64,000 bases of DNA from Siphonodentalium dalli. Its lineage: Eukaryota > Mollusca > Scaphopoda > Gadilida > Siphonodentaliidae. The notes beneath the pieces are model-generated. The model saw only the letters and a program-made list of their open reading frames with translations, was not told the origin of the DNA and made no database searches. Shown piece after piece: positions 62,571 to 64,000 of the stretch. The translations under genes and the position numbers were made by a program. The stretch spans positions 136,237,587-136,301,586 of the forward strand of contig CP136061.1 of the NCBI GenBank assembly GCA_032622095.1, in the 5' to 3' direction. Every line of letters starts with the position of its first letter. Within the stretch, counting starts at the first letter, position 1.

Positions 62571-64000
62571 ACAAGTGGCATTCATTCGACTGACTGTTGT
62601 GTACACTATCACCTTCGTTCTTTGTACTTTGAGGTTTCCTGTGTCAGTCTGCTTTCTGCCATATCGCATTGCTCTGGCTATGTGCCGCATTCAGGAACTG
62701 CTCCTGAATAAGTTTCTTTCGCCTCCATTCTCACCTCCGTTCTTATCCCGTCGGGGTATTCCAGGTGTTGTTGACACCTGTCTTTATAGTTTTGGGCCTT
62801 CTAATCTGTTAGATTTTTATTCAACAATTAGGCCGCTTTTATGAGACAAACCTAGACGTATTATGGACTTGATCGTGTGTGTGAACCTGATAAGTTAGTA
62901 TGCGGGTGCTATATCTCACAGGGGACTTTGGCGCTCTACTCACTTAGCCGAACATATCATGAATATCGACCGTTCAGCTCCATAGACACTTTCGTCTGAA
63001 CTACGCTCATTTTCAATTTTACTTCTAGATTTGGGATGTATCTTTCAGTGAACACCTAACACCATAGGATTTCATCATATAGCGTATCAGCATTTCATTG
63101 GTGTCTAGGCGTCATGCATGTAGTCCATTTTGTTATCGTATTTATCACAGCACCGACTTTGAACCAAGAATATTTTCCTATTCTATGTTATCACTCGGGC
63201 CGAGTGTTTACATCACTTGGCAGGCGTGATTCTAATTCTAATCAGATTTAGCAATCTCCGATTCTCACCTTTGCGACATTTCAAAATTATTGCTGCATGC
63301 CCATCGGTGCTTGAGCATGCCAGTTGGCGGGTTATCACAGTTTTTGTAACTTTCTGCTAACCTACGATATGGGTTCCCTATACCACCATCTGATGAACGA
63401 TATTAAACTAAGTTCCACATTTATTTTGAAACCATGCAGGCCGGTTCATTGCATCACCGATTGGCCGTATGATCAGACAGTGTTCCATTAGCGGTATTAG
63501 TTCCTCTCCTTGGTTGACCGTACACTTCAATTTCCAGTTACTTGGCTTGGTGTACCAGAGGCAGGCAATCTTTCCATCTTGGTCCCCTCCCTTATGTGTA
63601 TGTTTTTTCTTTCCATGGACATGATTTCCAGTGCTCAACTCAGTCATGTTTTCCTGGTGTATCCCTGGTCCCCCCATTGGTCTGGGCCCAACGGTTTCTC
63701 ATATCTCCCCTGGGTCTCTCGGTCGGGCTCCAAATACTGTCAAGTCAGTCACACCGCACTGAGCATTGCCTCATTTTGTGAGATCCATTCTGAGTATTGA
63801 TTCCGCTTTTCTGGTGGGGGGTGGGGGTGTCATAACCGTGTTTTCCCCTCGGTGCCCTTTTGCATGTCTTGTGGGCTGGTCATCATCCTCAGGATGTCGT
63901 GCTAGTGCTGCTTCATCCTCTAAGGGGCGGGGGGGGGGGGGGAGTAGGTTCCTTTATCCTATTAGGAACATGAACGAATGAGTTATCTCCCCCCTGGCCT
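62571..64000. other. No gene recognised
   Basis: Several short frames, C/T-rich on the plus strand; none recognisable. A poly-G tract lies near 63927-63940. Confidence 0.4.

Overview
This is eukaryotic genomic DNA: AT-rich, intron-bearing and dense in transposable elements, with no long uninterrupted gene. The extracellular cysteine-rich gene, frequent TACATGTA-type words and hairpin-plus-(GTCY)n interspersed repeats suggest an invertebrate animal, perhaps a bivalve mollusc. That assignment is inference; nothing in the window fixes the species.

Layout. 1-6 kb: a 4.9-kb foldback element, almost wholly one giant imperfect palindrome (about 1001-5910). 8.4-17.0 kb: a segment bounded by inverted copies of a short terminal sequence plus ~120-bp satellite units. 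It holds a 1.48-kb transposon with ~150-bp terminal inverted repeats and four ~325-bp satellite units (9479-10958), a decayed gag-like reading frame (about 12970-13870, +), and exons of a minus-strand P-loop ATPase resembling the DUF927-type ATPases of invertebrates (14156-16305). One ATPase exon carries two in-frame stops. 17-32 kb: mostly non-coding with small foldbacks, a 67-bp mini-transposon with an 8-bp target duplication, and several dispersed repeat families.

32.2-59.2 kb: the main gene, on the + strand. Ten exons with mutually compatible phases encode about 1,117 residues of GCC2/GCC3 (ephrin-receptor-like) cysteine-rich repeats. It is open at both ends, so the gene starts upstream and continues beyond what I can identify. 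The large exon at 48271-49923 contains a recent tandem amplification of a 99-residue unit. Between its first two exons lies a complete piggyBac element (33967-36147) with TTAA target duplications, 13-bp inverted termini, paired palindromic subterminal motifs and a frameshifted transposase. About fifteen copies or fragments of one palindromic TACAGTAATGC...GCATTACTGTA MITE sit at 24.6-56.7 kb, most of them in this gene's introns, some within 30-110 bp of splice sites.

59-64 kb: hairpin/(GTCY)n repeats, a hAT-like non-autonomous element (60606-61131), then a more GC-rich stretch with a 117-bp minisatellite and fragments of decayed reading frames. I found no rRNA, tRNA, CRISPR array or prokaryotic operon structure. 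Promoters, polyadenylation sites and gene ends could not be placed.
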